Below, one piece after another: positions 7,807-15,887 of a stretch of DNA of 39,155 nucleotides. A program made the position numbers and the translations under genes. Origin of the DNA: Chloroflexota bacterium (lineage in GTDB: Bacteria; Chloroflexota; Limnocylindria; Limnocylindrales; CSP1-4); NCBI GenBank assembly GCA_021802585.1, contig JAJZRQ010000017.1, positions 1 through 39,155 of the forward strand, written 5' to 3'. The first letter of the stretch is position 1, and each line of letters begins with the position of its first letter. A model generated the notes under the pieces. That model was not told the DNA's origin. It saw nothing but the letters and a program-made list of their open reading frames with translations, and did no database searches.

Positions 7807-7878
7807 GTCGCCGGCGGATCGCCGCCGTCGCGTCCAGTACTTCCGGGTGGGGGGTGGCCCGCGACCGGTTCGGCTTCA

Positions 7879-9516
7879 ATGGTCGGCGGCATGGAACCGC
7901 AGCCGGGCCGCCACAGGCCCCCCGCCGTCGCGGTCGATGCGATCGACGCAGCCGGCGTCACCCTCGACGTCCGGCGGTCGCTCGCGCACGGGTTCGGCAC
8001 GATCGGGGCGGTCGCCGTCGCCGTCCTCGGGTCCGGCGTCCTGCTCGGGGGCGCGGCGCTGCCCGTCGCCCTCGCGCTCGTCGCCGGCGTGGCGGCGCTC
8101 GTCGCCCGGCGGACGACCCGCCGCGTCGTCGCGAGCGTGGTGACCCTCGAGGGCGACCTCGACGCGGCGCGGCGGGCGTACGACGAGGCGCGGCTCGACG
8201 CGCGGATGGACACGCTCACGGGCCTCGGGAACCACCGGGCGTTCCAGGAGGAGCTCGCCCGCCAGGTCGGCGCCGCGTCCCGCGAGGGGCGACCGCTCTC
8301 GCTCGCGATCATCGACGTCGACGACCTGAAGAAGCTGAACGACACGGACGGGCACGCCGCCGGCGACCAGCTCCTCGCGAGCGTCGGCCGGCTCATCCGG
8401 GCGACGCTCCGGACGGCGGACCGCTCGTTCCGGGTCGGGGGCGACGAGTTCGCGCTCCTCCTTCCCGAGACGAGCGCCGAGGCCGCCTTCGGCATCGTCC
8501 GGCGGCTCCTCGCGAGCGCGACCGGCGGCCATCCCGTCCTTCGCGACCTACCCCGCTTCTCGTTCTCGGCGGGCATCTCGACCTGCCCGGTCCTCAGCCC
8601 GGACGGCACCCGGCTCGTGCGCCACGCGGACGCCGCGCTCTACTGGGCGAAGCGCCACGGGCGGACGGACATCCAGGTCTTCGACCCGGCGCGCCACGGG
8701 TCGGAGGGGGACGAGCGCTCCGCGGAGGCGCTCGCCGCGGCCGTGGCCCGGGTGGCGTCGCGGCGGGCCCTCCGACCCGTCTACCAGCCGATCGTCTCGC
8801 TCGTGAGCGGGTACCCGGTCGGGTTCGAGGGCCTGGTCCGCCCGATCCCCGACTCGGGGTTCGCGAATGCCACGGCGCTCTTCACGGCGGCCGAGGTGGC
8901 GGACCGGATCGTCGAGCTCGACATGGCGGCGCTCGAGACGATCGTGTCCCACGCCGGCCGACTTCCCGCGGACCAGTACCTGAGCCTCAACATGTCCCCG
9001 CGGACGCTCGAGACCGAGCAGTTCCACGTCGGCGAGCTCGTCGGCATCCTGCGGCGGTCGGGCATCGAACCGGGGCAGGTCGTCGTGGAGCTCACCGAGC
9101 GCGAGGCGATCGAGGACTTGGCGCGGCTGAAGGCGAACCTGGCGCGCGTCCGCGCCGCCGGCTTCCGGCTCGCCGCGGACGACGTCGGGGCCGGCAACGC
9201 CGGGCTCCGGCTCCTGAGCGAGATCCGGTTCGACGTCGTGAAGATCGACCTCTCCCTCGTCCAGCGCGGCGTGCTCGAGGAGTCGTCGCTGGCGGTCGTC
9301 CGCGGTCTCCGCGAGATGGCCAGCCGGTCGGGCGCGGTCGTCGTCGCCGAGGGCGTGGAGACCCCGGAGCAGCTCGTCGCGCTCCGGCGGCTCGGCATCG
9401 GCGCCGCCCAGGGGTACCTGCTCGGCCGCACAGGCGACCGGCCGGTCGCGTCCCCGGTCGACCTCGAGCTCCTGGAGTCGATGTCGGACCTCGACGAGGC
9501 CGTCCTCGCGTCCTGA
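7879..9516 (+). CDS. membrane GGDEF-EAL c-di-GMP enzyme
   Basis: 545-aa protein. A hydrophobic hairpin (two membrane segments, about residues 40-80) and a short helical linker lead into a GGDEF domain (MDTLTGLGNHRAF, RVGGDEFALLLPE at about residue 187). An EAL domain follows. The GGDEF active-site loop is intact. An inhibitory RxxD site (RTAD) lies five residues before it, so product inhibition is likely. The EAL motif is a variant EGL (GFEGLVRP), but the other catalytic residues are present: LNMSP, VELTERE, DDVGAGNAG, VVKIDLSLV and EGVETPEQ. Both diguanylate cyclase and phosphodiesterase activity are therefore possible. There is no recognisable periplasmic sensor, so input may come through the membrane hairpin. 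Confidence 0.93.
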   Translation: MVGGMEPQPGRHRPPAVAVDAIDAAGVTLDVRRSLAHGFGTIGAVAVAVLGSGVLLGGAALPVALALVAGVAALVARRTTRRVVASVVTLEGDLDAARRAYDEARLDARMDTLTGLGNHRAFQEELARQVGAASREGRPLSLAIIDVDDLKKLNDTDGHAAGDQLLASVGRLIRATLRTADRSFRVGGDEFALLLPETSAEAAFGIVRRLLASATGGHPVLRDLPRFSFSAGISTCPVLSPDGTRLVRHADAALYWAKRHGRTDIQVFDPARHGSEGDERSAEALAAAVARVASRRALRPVYQPIVSLVSGYPVGFEGLVRPIPDSGFANATALFTAAEVADRIVELDMAALETIVSHAGRLPADQYLSLNMSPRTLETEQFHVGELVGILRRSGIEPGQVVVELTEREAIEDLARLKANLARVRAAGFRLAADDVGAGNAGLRLLSEIRFDVVKIDLSLVQRGVLEESSLAVVRGLREMASRSGAVVVAEGVETPEQLVALRRLGIGAAQGYLLGRTGDRPVASPVDLELLESMSDLDEAVLAS

Positions 9517-9578
9517 CGAACCCGGCGCGGTATCGTTCGGGCCCCGGGCCCGACCGCGGACCGGACCGCGCCCTCGAG

Positions 9579-10118
9579 GTGGCTCCGCTGGCCGTCACGA
9601 TCTACTCCGTGCCGTTCTCGCTCCCGGGCCTCGTGCTCGCAGCGCTCGTCGGCCTCCTCGCGAGCCGGCCGCTCGGACGTGCGCTGGGGGCCCACCCGAT
9701 CGTCGCCTGGGCGATCGTCGCGAGCGTCGGGCTCATCCTCGCGGCGACCCTCACCCCGGTCCCCGGCGCCGACGACCCCGCGCGCGGGGGACTGGCCTGC
9801 GACCTCTCGCGGATCGGGCTCGCGCCGTGGCGCCGGCTCACGTCCGTCAACGAGGTGAGCCTCAACATCCTCCTCCTCGTGCCCCTCGGGCTGGCGCTCG
9901 GGCTCCTGCCGCGCTCGCGGCCGAAGGTCGGCCTCGTCGCCGCCGCAGCGGCCCTCCCGCTCGCGATCGAGGTGGCCCAGGCCGTCGCCACGCCGCTCCA
10001 CCGCGCGTGCCAGAGCGCCGACGTCTTCGACAACCTCACCGGGCTCGCGCTCGGGCTCCTCGCCGGCGGGGCCGCCGGCGCGCTCGACGCGCGGCGGGCG
10101 CCGGCCGCCCGGGGCTGA
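9579..10118 (+). CDS. VanZ-like membrane protein
   Basis: About 179 aa from a GTG in frame; the exact start is uncertain. Four to five membrane segments surround the VanZ-family signature SVNEVSLNILLLVPLGLALGLL and the closing motif EVAQ...RACQSADVFDNLTGLALG. VanZ-like proteins are small membrane proteins; the founding member gives low-level teicoplanin resistance, and most homologues have no known role. An upstream TATCGT (9531-9536) could be its -10 box. Its stop lies 35 bases before the methyltransferase start. An inverted repeat of CCCGGG type surrounds the stop codon. Confidence 0.8.
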   Translation: MAPLAVTIYSVPFSLPGLVLAALVGLLASRPLGRALGAHPIVAWAIVASVGLILAATLTPVPGADDPARGGLACDLSRIGLAPWRRLTSVNEVSLNILLLVPLGLALGLLPRSRPKVGLVAAAAALPLAIEVAQAVATPLHRACQSADVFDNLTGLALGLLAGGAAGALDARRAPAARG

Positions 10119-10141
10119 GCCCGGGCCGCTCCGCCGCGGCG

Positions 10142-10147
10142 TAGAGT
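10142..10147 (+). promoter_or_regulatory. -10 element giving a leaderless transcript
   Basis: TAGAGT ends six bases before the GTG at 10154, which is the spacing expected if transcription starts on the start codon itself. There is no Shine-Dalgarno motif before that GTG. No clear -35 box is visible. Confidence 0.4.
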
Positions 10148-10153
10148 CGGGCG

Positions 10154-10819
10154 GTGCCCGCCTCGTCCCGCGCCTTCGTCCTGCGCCATACGCGGCTCCG
10201 TCCCGTGCCGGGCCTCGAGGAGGTCCGCCTCCACCTCGCCGACGAGGTCCTGGCCCTCTGGCGCGCCGCCCAGGTCGAGACGGGGGATCCCGACGCGCCG
10301 CTCCCGTACTGGGCCTTCGCGTGGGGCGGCGGGCTCGCGATCGGGCGGTGGCTCCGCGAGCACGCAGAGGCCGTCGGCGGCCGGCGGGTCCTCGACCTCG
10401 GGTCCGGTTCCGGCCTCTGCGCGATCGCGGCCGCCCGAGCCGGAGCCGCCGGGGTGACCGCCGTCGACATCGACCCCTTCGCGGTCGCCGCGATCGCCCT
10501 CAACGCGCGCGCGAACGCCTGCCGGGTGGCGGTCATCGGCCGCGACCTCCTCGACGAGGAGCCGCCGGACGTCGACGTCGTCCTCGCCGGCGACTGCTGG
10601 TACGACGCCAGGCTCGCCGGGCGCGTCCTGCCGTGGCTCCGGCGGGCCCGGGCGCGCGGCAGCGAGGTCCTCGTCGGCGACCCCGGCCGGCGGCACCTGC
10701 CGACCGGCGGACTCGTCGAGCTCGCCGCGTACGCCGTCCGCACGACGACCGAGCTCGAGGACCTCGACCTGAAGACCGGCCGCGTCTTCGCCCTCCGCGA
10801 CGCGCTCAGCGCATCGTGA
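10154..10819 (+). CDS. METTL20/PrmA-like protein methyltransferase
   Basis: 221-aa class I SAM methyltransferase. The distinctive LPYWAFAWGGGLAIGRWL is followed by SAM motif I VLDLGSGSGLCAIAAARAGA, an acidic loop VTAVDIDP and motif II DVDVVLAGDCWYD. The C-terminal part has VLVGDPGRRHLP. The YWAFAW and GDPGRRHLP motifs match the METTL20 / nicotinamide N-methyltransferase-like group, whose studied member methylates lysines of the electron-transfer flavoprotein beta subunit. In this organism the substrate is unknown. The GTG lacks a Shine-Dalgarno motif and follows a -10 box closely. The 3' end overlaps the convergent YgeW-like gene by 14 bases. Confidence 0.82.
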   Translation: MPASSRAFVLRHTRLRPVPGLEEVRLHLADEVLALWRAAQVETGDPDAPLPYWAFAWGGGLAIGRWLREHAEAVGGRRVLDLGSGSGLCAIAAARAGAAGVTAVDIDPFAVAAIALNARANACRVAVIGRDLLDEEPPDVDVVLAGDCWYDARLAGRVLPWLRRARARGSEVLVGDPGRRHLPTGGLVELAAYAVRTTTELEDLDLKTGRVFALRDALSAS

Positions 10820-11783
10820 GGGCCATGACCGCCTTCTGCGCGTGGAGCCGGTTCTCCGCCTCGTCGTAGACGACCGAGTGCGGGCCGTCGATGACGGCGT
10901 CCGCGACCTCGATCCCCCGGTCGGCGGGAAGCGGGTGCATGTAGATCGCGTCGGCCGCGGCGAGGCCGATCCGTCGCTCGTCGGCGATCCAGTCGGTGTA
11001 CTTCCTGGCGATCTCGGCGCCCTCGGTCTCGTCCTTCGCCGTCAGGAGCGCGCCCCAGCTCTTCGCGTAGACCACGTCGGCCCCGGCCATCCCGGCGTCG
11101 AAGTCGTCCCGGAGCTCGAAGCTGCCGCCCGAGCGGCGCGCATTCTCGGCGGCCTGGTCGACGATCTCGCCGGGGAGCCGGAACTCCGGCGGGTGGACGA
11201 GCCGGACGTTCATCCCGTAGCGCGTCGCGAGGAGCGAGAGGTCGACGGGGACGCTGATCGGCTTCTGGTAGCTCGCCGCGTACGCCCAGCTGATCGCGAT
11301 CGTCCGCCCGCGCGGGTCGCCCTTCTTCTCGAAGATCGTGAGGAGGTCAGCGAGCGACTGGTGGGGGTGGAAGAGGTCGCACTGCATGTTGAGGACCGGC
11401 ACCCGGCTCGCCGCCGCGACGTCCCGGATGTAGCGGTTCCCGACGCCCCAGTCGACGTTGCGGATGGCGATCCCGTCGTTGTACCGGCCGAGGATCTCGC
11501 CGATCTCCTTCGCGGTGTCGCCGTGGGCGATCTGGGTCGTCCGGCTCTCGATGAACTGGGCGTGGCCGCCGAGCTGGGCCATCCCGGCCTCGAACGAGGC
11601 GCGGGTCCGGGTCGAGGAGAAGAAGAAGAGCATCGCCAGGACCCGGTCCCGGAGGAGCGGGTGGGGGATCCCGAGCGCGCGCTCGCGCTTGAGCTGGGCG
11701 GCGACCTCGAGGACGGAGTCGATCTCCTCCTTCGTCCACTCCTGGAGGCTGATGAGGTCGCGGCCCCGCAGGCCCGTCTGCAT
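10806..11783 (-). CDS. ygeW: YgeW-like (knotted) carbamoyltransferase
   Basis: 325-aa transcarbamylase, last gene of the four-gene minus operon. It has the carbamoyl-phosphate loop FFFSSTRTRASFEAG (STRTR at residues 57-61), then IAHGDTAKEIGEIL, VLNMQCDLFHPHQSLADLLTIF and the YgeW-like ISWAYAASYQKPISVP (E. coli has MTWAYSPSYGKPLSVP), and YAKSWGALL. The C-terminus (MHPLPADRGIEV at about 282, then DGPHSVVYDEAENRLHAQKAVMAL) looks more like N-acetylornithine or ornithine carbamoyltransferases, but the usual HCLP cysteine is Pro (HPLP). It is about 70 residues shorter than E. coli YgeW. Context suggests transfer of a carbamoyl group between phosphate and a purine-derived amine rather than arginine synthesis. 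The substrate is unproven. Confidence 0.8.
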   Translation of the reverse strand: MQTGLRGRDLISLQEWTKEEIDSVLEVAAQLKRERALGIPHPLLRDRVLAMLFFFSSTRTRASFEAGMAQLGGHAQFIESRTTQIAHGDTAKEIGEILGRYNDGIAIRNVDWGVGNRYIRDVAAASRVPVLNMQCDLFHPHQSLADLLTIFEKKGDPRGRTIAISWAYAASYQKPISVPVDLSLLATRYGMNVRLVHPPEFRLPGEIVDQAAENARRSGGSFELRDDFDAGMAGADVVYAKSWGALLTAKDETEGAEIARKYTDWIADERRIGLAAADAIYMHPLPADRGIEVADAVIDGPHSVVYDEAENRLHAQKAVMALTMR

Positions 11784-11792
11784 CGCCGCCCC

Positions 11793-12746
11793 CTACTCGG
11801 TCGCGCCGAGGATGAGCGCGAGGAGGGACATCTTGAGGGCGACGCCGTTGAACGCCTCGGCCCAGTAGCGCTGGTGGCGGGTGGCGTCGACGTCGGGCAG
11901 GAGCTCATCCATCCGGGGCAGGGAGTGGAGGATGATCGAGCTGCGCTTCGCCTTGTCGCGGAGGAGCTCGCGGGTGACGCAGTACTCCGGCGGCGTGAGG
12001 CCGACCTTGTCGCCGCGCTCGACGCGCGACGCGGTGTAGTCCGCCTGGACGACCGGCTCCATGTAGATGACGTCGGCCGCGCCGATGACGTCGCGGACGT
12101 CGGCGGCCTCCTCGTAGTCGACGTTGAGCGCGTCGATCTCGGCCTTGAACTCCGGGAGGAGGCTCATCTCCGGCGGCCCGACGACGAACGCCTTGGCGTC
12201 GAACTGGCTCAGCGCGTAGAGGATCGAGTGCATCGTCCGCATCCGCATGTCGCCGACGAGGACGTACGTCAGGCCGTCGAGGGTGCCCTTCTCGAGGAGG
12301 ATCGTGTAGAGGTCGGTGAGGACCTGCGTCGGGTGCTCGCCCCAGCCGTCGCCGCAGTTGATGATCGGCACGGACGACCACCGCGCCGCCTCGTGCGGCG
12401 CGCCCTGCTGGAAGTGGCGGATCGCGATGACGTCCGCGTAGTACTCCAGCATGTGGAACGTGTCCTTGATCGACTCCTGGTAGAAGTCGCCGGCCCGCGT
12501 CATCTTCGAGTCGGAGAAGCCCAGCACGTGCCCGCCCAGGCGGTGCATCGCGGCCTCGTGGGAGAGCCGGGTTCGCGTGCTCGGCTGGTAGAACGCGGTC
12601 AGGAGCGTCTTGTCCTTCAGGAGGTCCGTGTTCCGCCGGTCGCGCGCGAACGGCCGCAGGTCGTCGGCGACCTGGAAGACCCGGAAGAACTCGTCCCGGC
12701 TGAAGTCCTTGAGGGACAGGATGTCCCTGCCCAGGAAGCTCCGCAT
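11793..12746 (-). CDS. aspartate-carbamoyltransferase-like protein
   Basis: 317-aa transcarbamylase fold. The carbamoyl-phosphate residues are all there: FYQPSTRTRLSHEAAMHRLGG (STRTR 56-60), K81 in GFSDSKM, IAIRHFQQGA (R110) and GEHPTQVLTDLYTI (H138-Q141). The C-terminus RMDELLPDVDATRHQRYWAEAFNG is also ATCase-like. The aspartate side differs: the TRVQ-type segment reads YMEPVVQ (residues 228-234), so the position of E. coli Arg229 is Pro, and HPLP is HSLP. The second substrate may not be aspartate. The strong GGAGGT before the ATG and the TGATG overlap with the upstream PLP gene show an operon. No other pyrimidine gene is nearby. Confidence 0.8.
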   Translation of the reverse strand: MRSFLGRDILSLKDFSRDEFFRVFQVADDLRPFARDRRNTDLLKDKTLLTAFYQPSTRTRLSHEAAMHRLGGHVLGFSDSKMTRAGDFYQESIKDTFHMLEYYADVIAIRHFQQGAPHEAARWSSVPIINCGDGWGEHPTQVLTDLYTILLEKGTLDGLTYVLVGDMRMRTMHSILYALSQFDAKAFVVGPPEMSLLPEFKAEIDALNVDYEEAADVRDVIGAADVIYMEPVVQADYTASRVERGDKVGLTPPEYCVTRELLRDKAKRSSIILHSLPRMDELLPDVDATRHQRYWAEAFNGVALKMSLLALILGATE

Positions 12747-14215
12747 CAGTGACCTCCGCTGTCGGCGAACGGGGAGTGCGGGCGCGGGTGCGCCGCACGC
12801 TGGACGAGGTGATCGCCGGGCGCCGGCGTCGGCGGGCGCCGGACGGCGCCGGTGAAGAGGAGGGCGATGGTCTCGTCGGGCCGGACCGCACGGGCGCGGA
12901 CGAGGTCGAGGAGGCCGGCGAGGCCCGAGCTCCCGGTCGGGTCGACGTCGATCCCGGTCGTCGAGCGGGCGAGGGCGTTCGCCTCCCCGAGGGTCGCCTC
13001 CGCGACGACGAGGGGGCCGCCGCCGGACGCGAGGAGCGCCTCGAGGCAGGCCCGCCAGTCGTACGTCTCGTCGTCGATGATCCCGTGGGCGACGCTGTGG
13101 GGCTCCGCCTCCCACGGCCACATGTACGCCGAGCGGTGCCGCGCCGCGTCCGCGAGGGCGTCGGCGAGCGGCTCCCCGGCGGCCACGCGCGCCCGGACGC
13201 GCTCGAAGGCGCGGGCGAGCGGGTGGACGGACGCCGGCTGGACGGCGTGGATCCGCGGAAGCGGGGTGCCCGGGGCGGCTCCGTCGCCACCGGCGCCCTC
13301 CGCGAGCCCCGCCGCCACCGAGGAGAGGAGCGCGCCGCCCCCGACCTGGACGACGACGCGGTCGAGGCGCGCCGGCCCGCCGGGGGCGCCGATCGCCGCC
13401 GCGAGCTCCCAGCCGAGCGTCGCCCCGCCCTCGATCGCGAGCCCGTTGAGGTTCCCCTGGCACGTGAAGGGGATCGCGCCGCCGCGGATCGCCCGGAGGA
13501 GCGCGTGGTACGTCGGGTCGCCGGCGACGCCCGGCTCGCGCTCGCAGACGGCGAGGTTCGCGCCGAGGGCCTGGAGCCGGTCCACGACGACCGGATCGGC
13601 GTCCGTCGGGATGAAGACATCGAGGCGCCGCTCCGCCGCCCGCGCCACGACGGCCGCGGCGAGAGCGGCGTTCCCGCACGACGCGATCGCAAGGGCCGGC
13701 CGCCCGCGCCCGCCGCGCCGGCCCGTCCGGGCCTCCTCGACCTCGATCTCGAGGAGGGTCCCCGCGAGATGGCGCGCCTTGTGGGAGCCCGAGACGTTGC
13801 CGGTCTCGTCCTTCACCCAGACCCCGCCCGCGGCCGTGAAGCCGAGCGCGTCGGAGAGCGCGTCGGCCCGCCGGAACGGGGTGACGCGGAACGGGCGGTC
13901 GCCGACGCGGACGAGCCGGGCGTCGAGGCGGTCGACGAGGCGGAGGTAGCGGGCGTCGCTCCATCCGAGCGCGCGGGCGCGATGGTAGGCGTGGAAGCGG
14001 TGCCGCCAGCGGGCGAACGGGTTCGCGGCGGCGGGGTCCGGCGGGCGCCGCGCGACCGCAGGGTCGAGGAGCCGGACGAGCACGTGGTCGACGTCGTCGC
14101 CCGGCCGGGCGGCCGGGCAGGCGAACGCCAGCGGGGCGTCGTCGGGGACGCGGTGCCCGCAGCCGGCGCAGGCGAGGCCGGTCGCGGGCGCGGCCGCGGA
14201 GCCGGTGCCGGTCAA
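12746..14215 (-). CDS. threonine-synthase-like PLP enzyme with Cys motif
   Basis: 489-aa fold-type II PLP enzyme. The N-terminus carries CAGC and a later Cys (C16, C19, C33), a zinc-ribbon-like start also seen on some threonine synthases. The PLP lysine is K146 in [17 protein letters not shown]; threonine synthases have [24 protein letters not shown] and the phosphate-binding [16 protein letters not shown] follow. The TTG start overlaps the upstream stop (TTGA), and its own stop overlaps the next ATG (TGATG). Beta-elimination or ammonia-lyase chemistry is likely. In this context it is a candidate stand-in for YgeX (diaminopropionate ammonia-lyase), but sequence similarity to YgeX is weak. Plain threonine synthase is the alternative. 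Confidence 0.75.
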   Translation of the reverse strand: MTGTGSAAAPATGLACAGCGHRVPDDAPLAFACPAARPGDDVDHVLVRLLDPAVARRPPDPAAANPFARWRHRFHAYHRARALGWSDARYLRLVDRLDARLVRVGDRPFRVTPFRRADALSDALGFTAAGGVWVKDETGNVSGSHKARHLAGTLLEIEVEEARTGRRGGRGRPALAIASCGNAALAAAVVARAAERRLDVFIPTDADPVVVDRLQALGANLAVCEREPGVAGDPTYHALLRAIRGGAIPFTCQGNLNGLAIEGGATLGWELAAAIGAPGGPARLDRVVVQVGGGALLSSVAAGLAEGAGGDGAAPGTPLPRIHAVQPASVHPLARAFERVRARVAAGEPLADALADAARHRSAYMWPWEAEPHSVAHGIIDDETYDWRACLEALLASGGGPLVVAEATLGEANALARSTTGIDVDPTGSSGLAGLLDLVRARAVRPDETIALLFTGAVRRPPTPAPGDHLVQRAAHPRPHSPFADSGGH

Positions 14216-15705
14216 GCGCCGACCCTCACGCCGGCGCGCGCGTTCATCTCCGCGATCGCCGCGTCCCATGCCGGCACGCGCTCCCGGAGGCCGCGCCAGA
14301 ACCCCTGCTCGCGCCGGGCGACGAAGTCCTCGATCGAGACGCCCTGCTGCTCGACCCACGTGTAGTAGCCGAGGTTGAAGATCCGCTCTCGCTCGCCCGG
14401 GGTGAGCTCGAGGAGGTCGTCGGTGCCCGCGCCGAGGAGGAAGCGCCCGAACGTCTCGGCCGCCTCGCGGGCCCCGAACCCGCCGGGGAAGTCGCGGGCG
14501 AGGATCTTGTCGACCTCGGTGCGGTACATCGCGGCGCCGTCGGTGGCGACGGTGACGATCGCGTCCGCCGGTCCGAGCCGGAGCTGCTTCGCCGTCTTGA
14601 CCGCGGCGACGACGTTGCCGATCGAGGAGATCCCGAACGAGGCGAACGCCGCCACGACGTCGTCCGGCACCCCGCGCGCCGCGAGGTGCGCCCGGCCGGC
14701 GTCCGTGTTGAGGAGGACGAGGAGCCGGTCCGTGGCCCGGTCGGAGACGTCGACGACGAGGTCGGTGTTCATCACGTTGTGGATGAGCGGGATGTGCTTG
14801 TCGCCGATCCCCTGGATGTTGTGCTCGCCGAACCCGTTGCGGAGCATCGTCGGGCACTCCAGCGCCTCGACCGCGACGACCTTCGTGCCATGGCGGTCCT
14901 TCAGCCAGTCGCCCGCGCCGATCGTCCCGGCGGAGCCGGTCGCGGACACGAACGCCGCCGCCCGGAGCCCGGGCGATGCCGCGGCGAGCGCCTCCACGAC
15001 GCGCTCGAGGGCGGGGCCGGTGACCGCCCAGTGGACGAGGTGGTTCCCGTACTCGGAGAACTGGTTGAGGATGACGTTCGCCGGGTCGCGGGCGAGGACC
15101 GCGCAGGCGTCGTAGATCTCCTTGACGTTGCTCTCCGTGCCCGGCGTCCGGATGACGTCCTCCGGCTCGACGACCCAGCGCTCGAGCCACGCGAAGCGCT
15201 CCCGGCTCATCCCCTCGGGGAGGACGGCGACGCCGCGGCAGCCGAGGATCCGCGAGATCGCGACCCCGCCCCGGCAGTAGTTCCCGGTCGAGGGCCAGAC
15301 GGCGCGCTGGGTCGTCGGGTCGAGCTCCCCGGTGACGAGGCGCGGGACGAGGCAGGCGTACGCGGCGAGGACCTTGTGGGCGGCGATCATCGGGAAGCGG
15401 TCGCCGAGGGCGACGACGATCGGCGCCTCGACGCCCGTGAAGGCCGGCGGCAGGACGACGTGGCCCGGCACCCCCACCGTCCCTCGCCGATCGGCGGCCC
15501 CGTGCCAGTGGACGCGGAAGAGGTTCCGGGGGTCCGGCGCGTCGGGGTCGACGCCGGCGAGCGCGGCCCGCGTCGCGTCCGGGATCGTCGACGGGTCGGC
15601 GAGCTGGGCGAACGTCGGCAGGACGACGCCGACCTCGCGGAACCGGCGGACCGTCCGCTCGTACGCCGTCCGGTCGGCGGGCTCGACGCCCGGAGATGCC
15701 GTCAT
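14212..15705 (-). CDS. fold-type II PLP enzyme, cysteine-synthase-like
   Basis: 497-aa first gene of the minus operon, with GGAG before the ATG. The PLP lysine is probably K111 in [16 protein letters not shown]. Then come [31 protein letters not shown] (the substrate-loop STGN of the cysteine synthase/CBS group), [27 protein letters not shown], and [18 protein letters not shown]. It is about 150 residues longer than cysteine synthase, with extra N- and C-terminal helices ([14 protein letters not shown] near the end). I recognise the long family only as 'pyridoxal-phosphate-dependent enzyme'. Its operon suggests elimination or replacement on a diamino or ureido acid made during purine breakdown. 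That is inference. Confidence 0.72.
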   Translation of the reverse strand: MTASPGVEPADRTAYERTVRRFREVGVVLPTFAQLADPSTIPDATRAALAGVDPDAPDPRNLFRVHWHGAADRRGTVGVPGHVVLPPAFTGVEAPIVVALGDRFPMIAAHKVLAAYACLVPRLVTGELDPTTQRAVWPSTGNYCRGGVAISRILGCRGVAVLPEGMSRERFAWLERWVVEPEDVIRTPGTESNVKEIYDACAVLARDPANVILNQFSEYGNHLVHWAVTGPALERVVEALAAASPGLRAAAFVSATGSAGTIGAGDWLKDRHGTKVVAVEALECPTMLRNGFGEHNIQGIGDKHIPLIHNVMNTDLVVDVSDRATDRLLVLLNTDAGRAHLAARGVPDDVVAAFASFGISSIGNVVAAVKTAKQLRLGPADAIVTVATDGAAMYRTEVDKILARDFPGGFGAREAAETFGRFLLGAGTDDLLELTPGERERIFNLGYYTWVEQQGVSIEDFVARREQGFWRGLRERVPAWDAAIAEMNARAGVRVGA

Positions 15706-15743
15706 GCCGTGGCTCCTCCAGCCTGGGCCGCCCGGGCCCGGGC

Positions 15744-15760
15744 GATGCGCGCATCATGAT
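15744..15760. promoter_or_regulatory. overlapping palindromes in divergent purine promoter
   Basis: GATGCGCGCATC (15744-15755) is a perfect 12-base palindrome, and ATCATGAT (15753-15760) is a second perfect palindrome overlapping it. Both lie in the 182-base gap between the divergent operons. CATGAT/ATCATG could also serve as a -10 box for the minus operon. The site is a candidate operator for joint control, possibly by the GntR/FCD regulator at 24631. Confidence 0.4.
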
Positions 15761-15887
15761 CCGGCCCGGGCGCTGAGTTCGGGCCGGACGGCACGCCCCT
15801 CGGCGGGGCTGCGCCGCCAAGATTCGGGCACGCGATGGCGCGTCGGAAGGGCCAGTTGGTCCCCGACCACGGGTCCGGGGTCGCACG

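Noticed and set aside
5817-10118. 1433-codon plus-strand open frame spanning adenosine deaminase and GGDEF-EAL
   Set aside because: Only the last 179 codons are protein-like (VanZ family). The rest is out of frame with the real genes and has Arg/Pro-rich shadow composition.
10100-10124. CCCGGG-type inverted repeat around the VanZ stop codon as a terminator
   Set aside because: Stem would be short and imperfect, and such GC repeats are frequent by chance in this sequence.
11793-12746. Annotating the ATCase-like gene simply as pyrB
   Set aside because: The aspartate-binding arginine is missing, no pyrimidine genes are nearby and it is coupled to PLP and YgeW-like genes. Kept as ATCase-like instead.
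15706-15887. Molybdenum-cofactor, guanine or xanthine riboswitch before the XDH gene
   Set aside because: I see only short palindromes and GC stems, no conserved junction or loop sequences of these classes.
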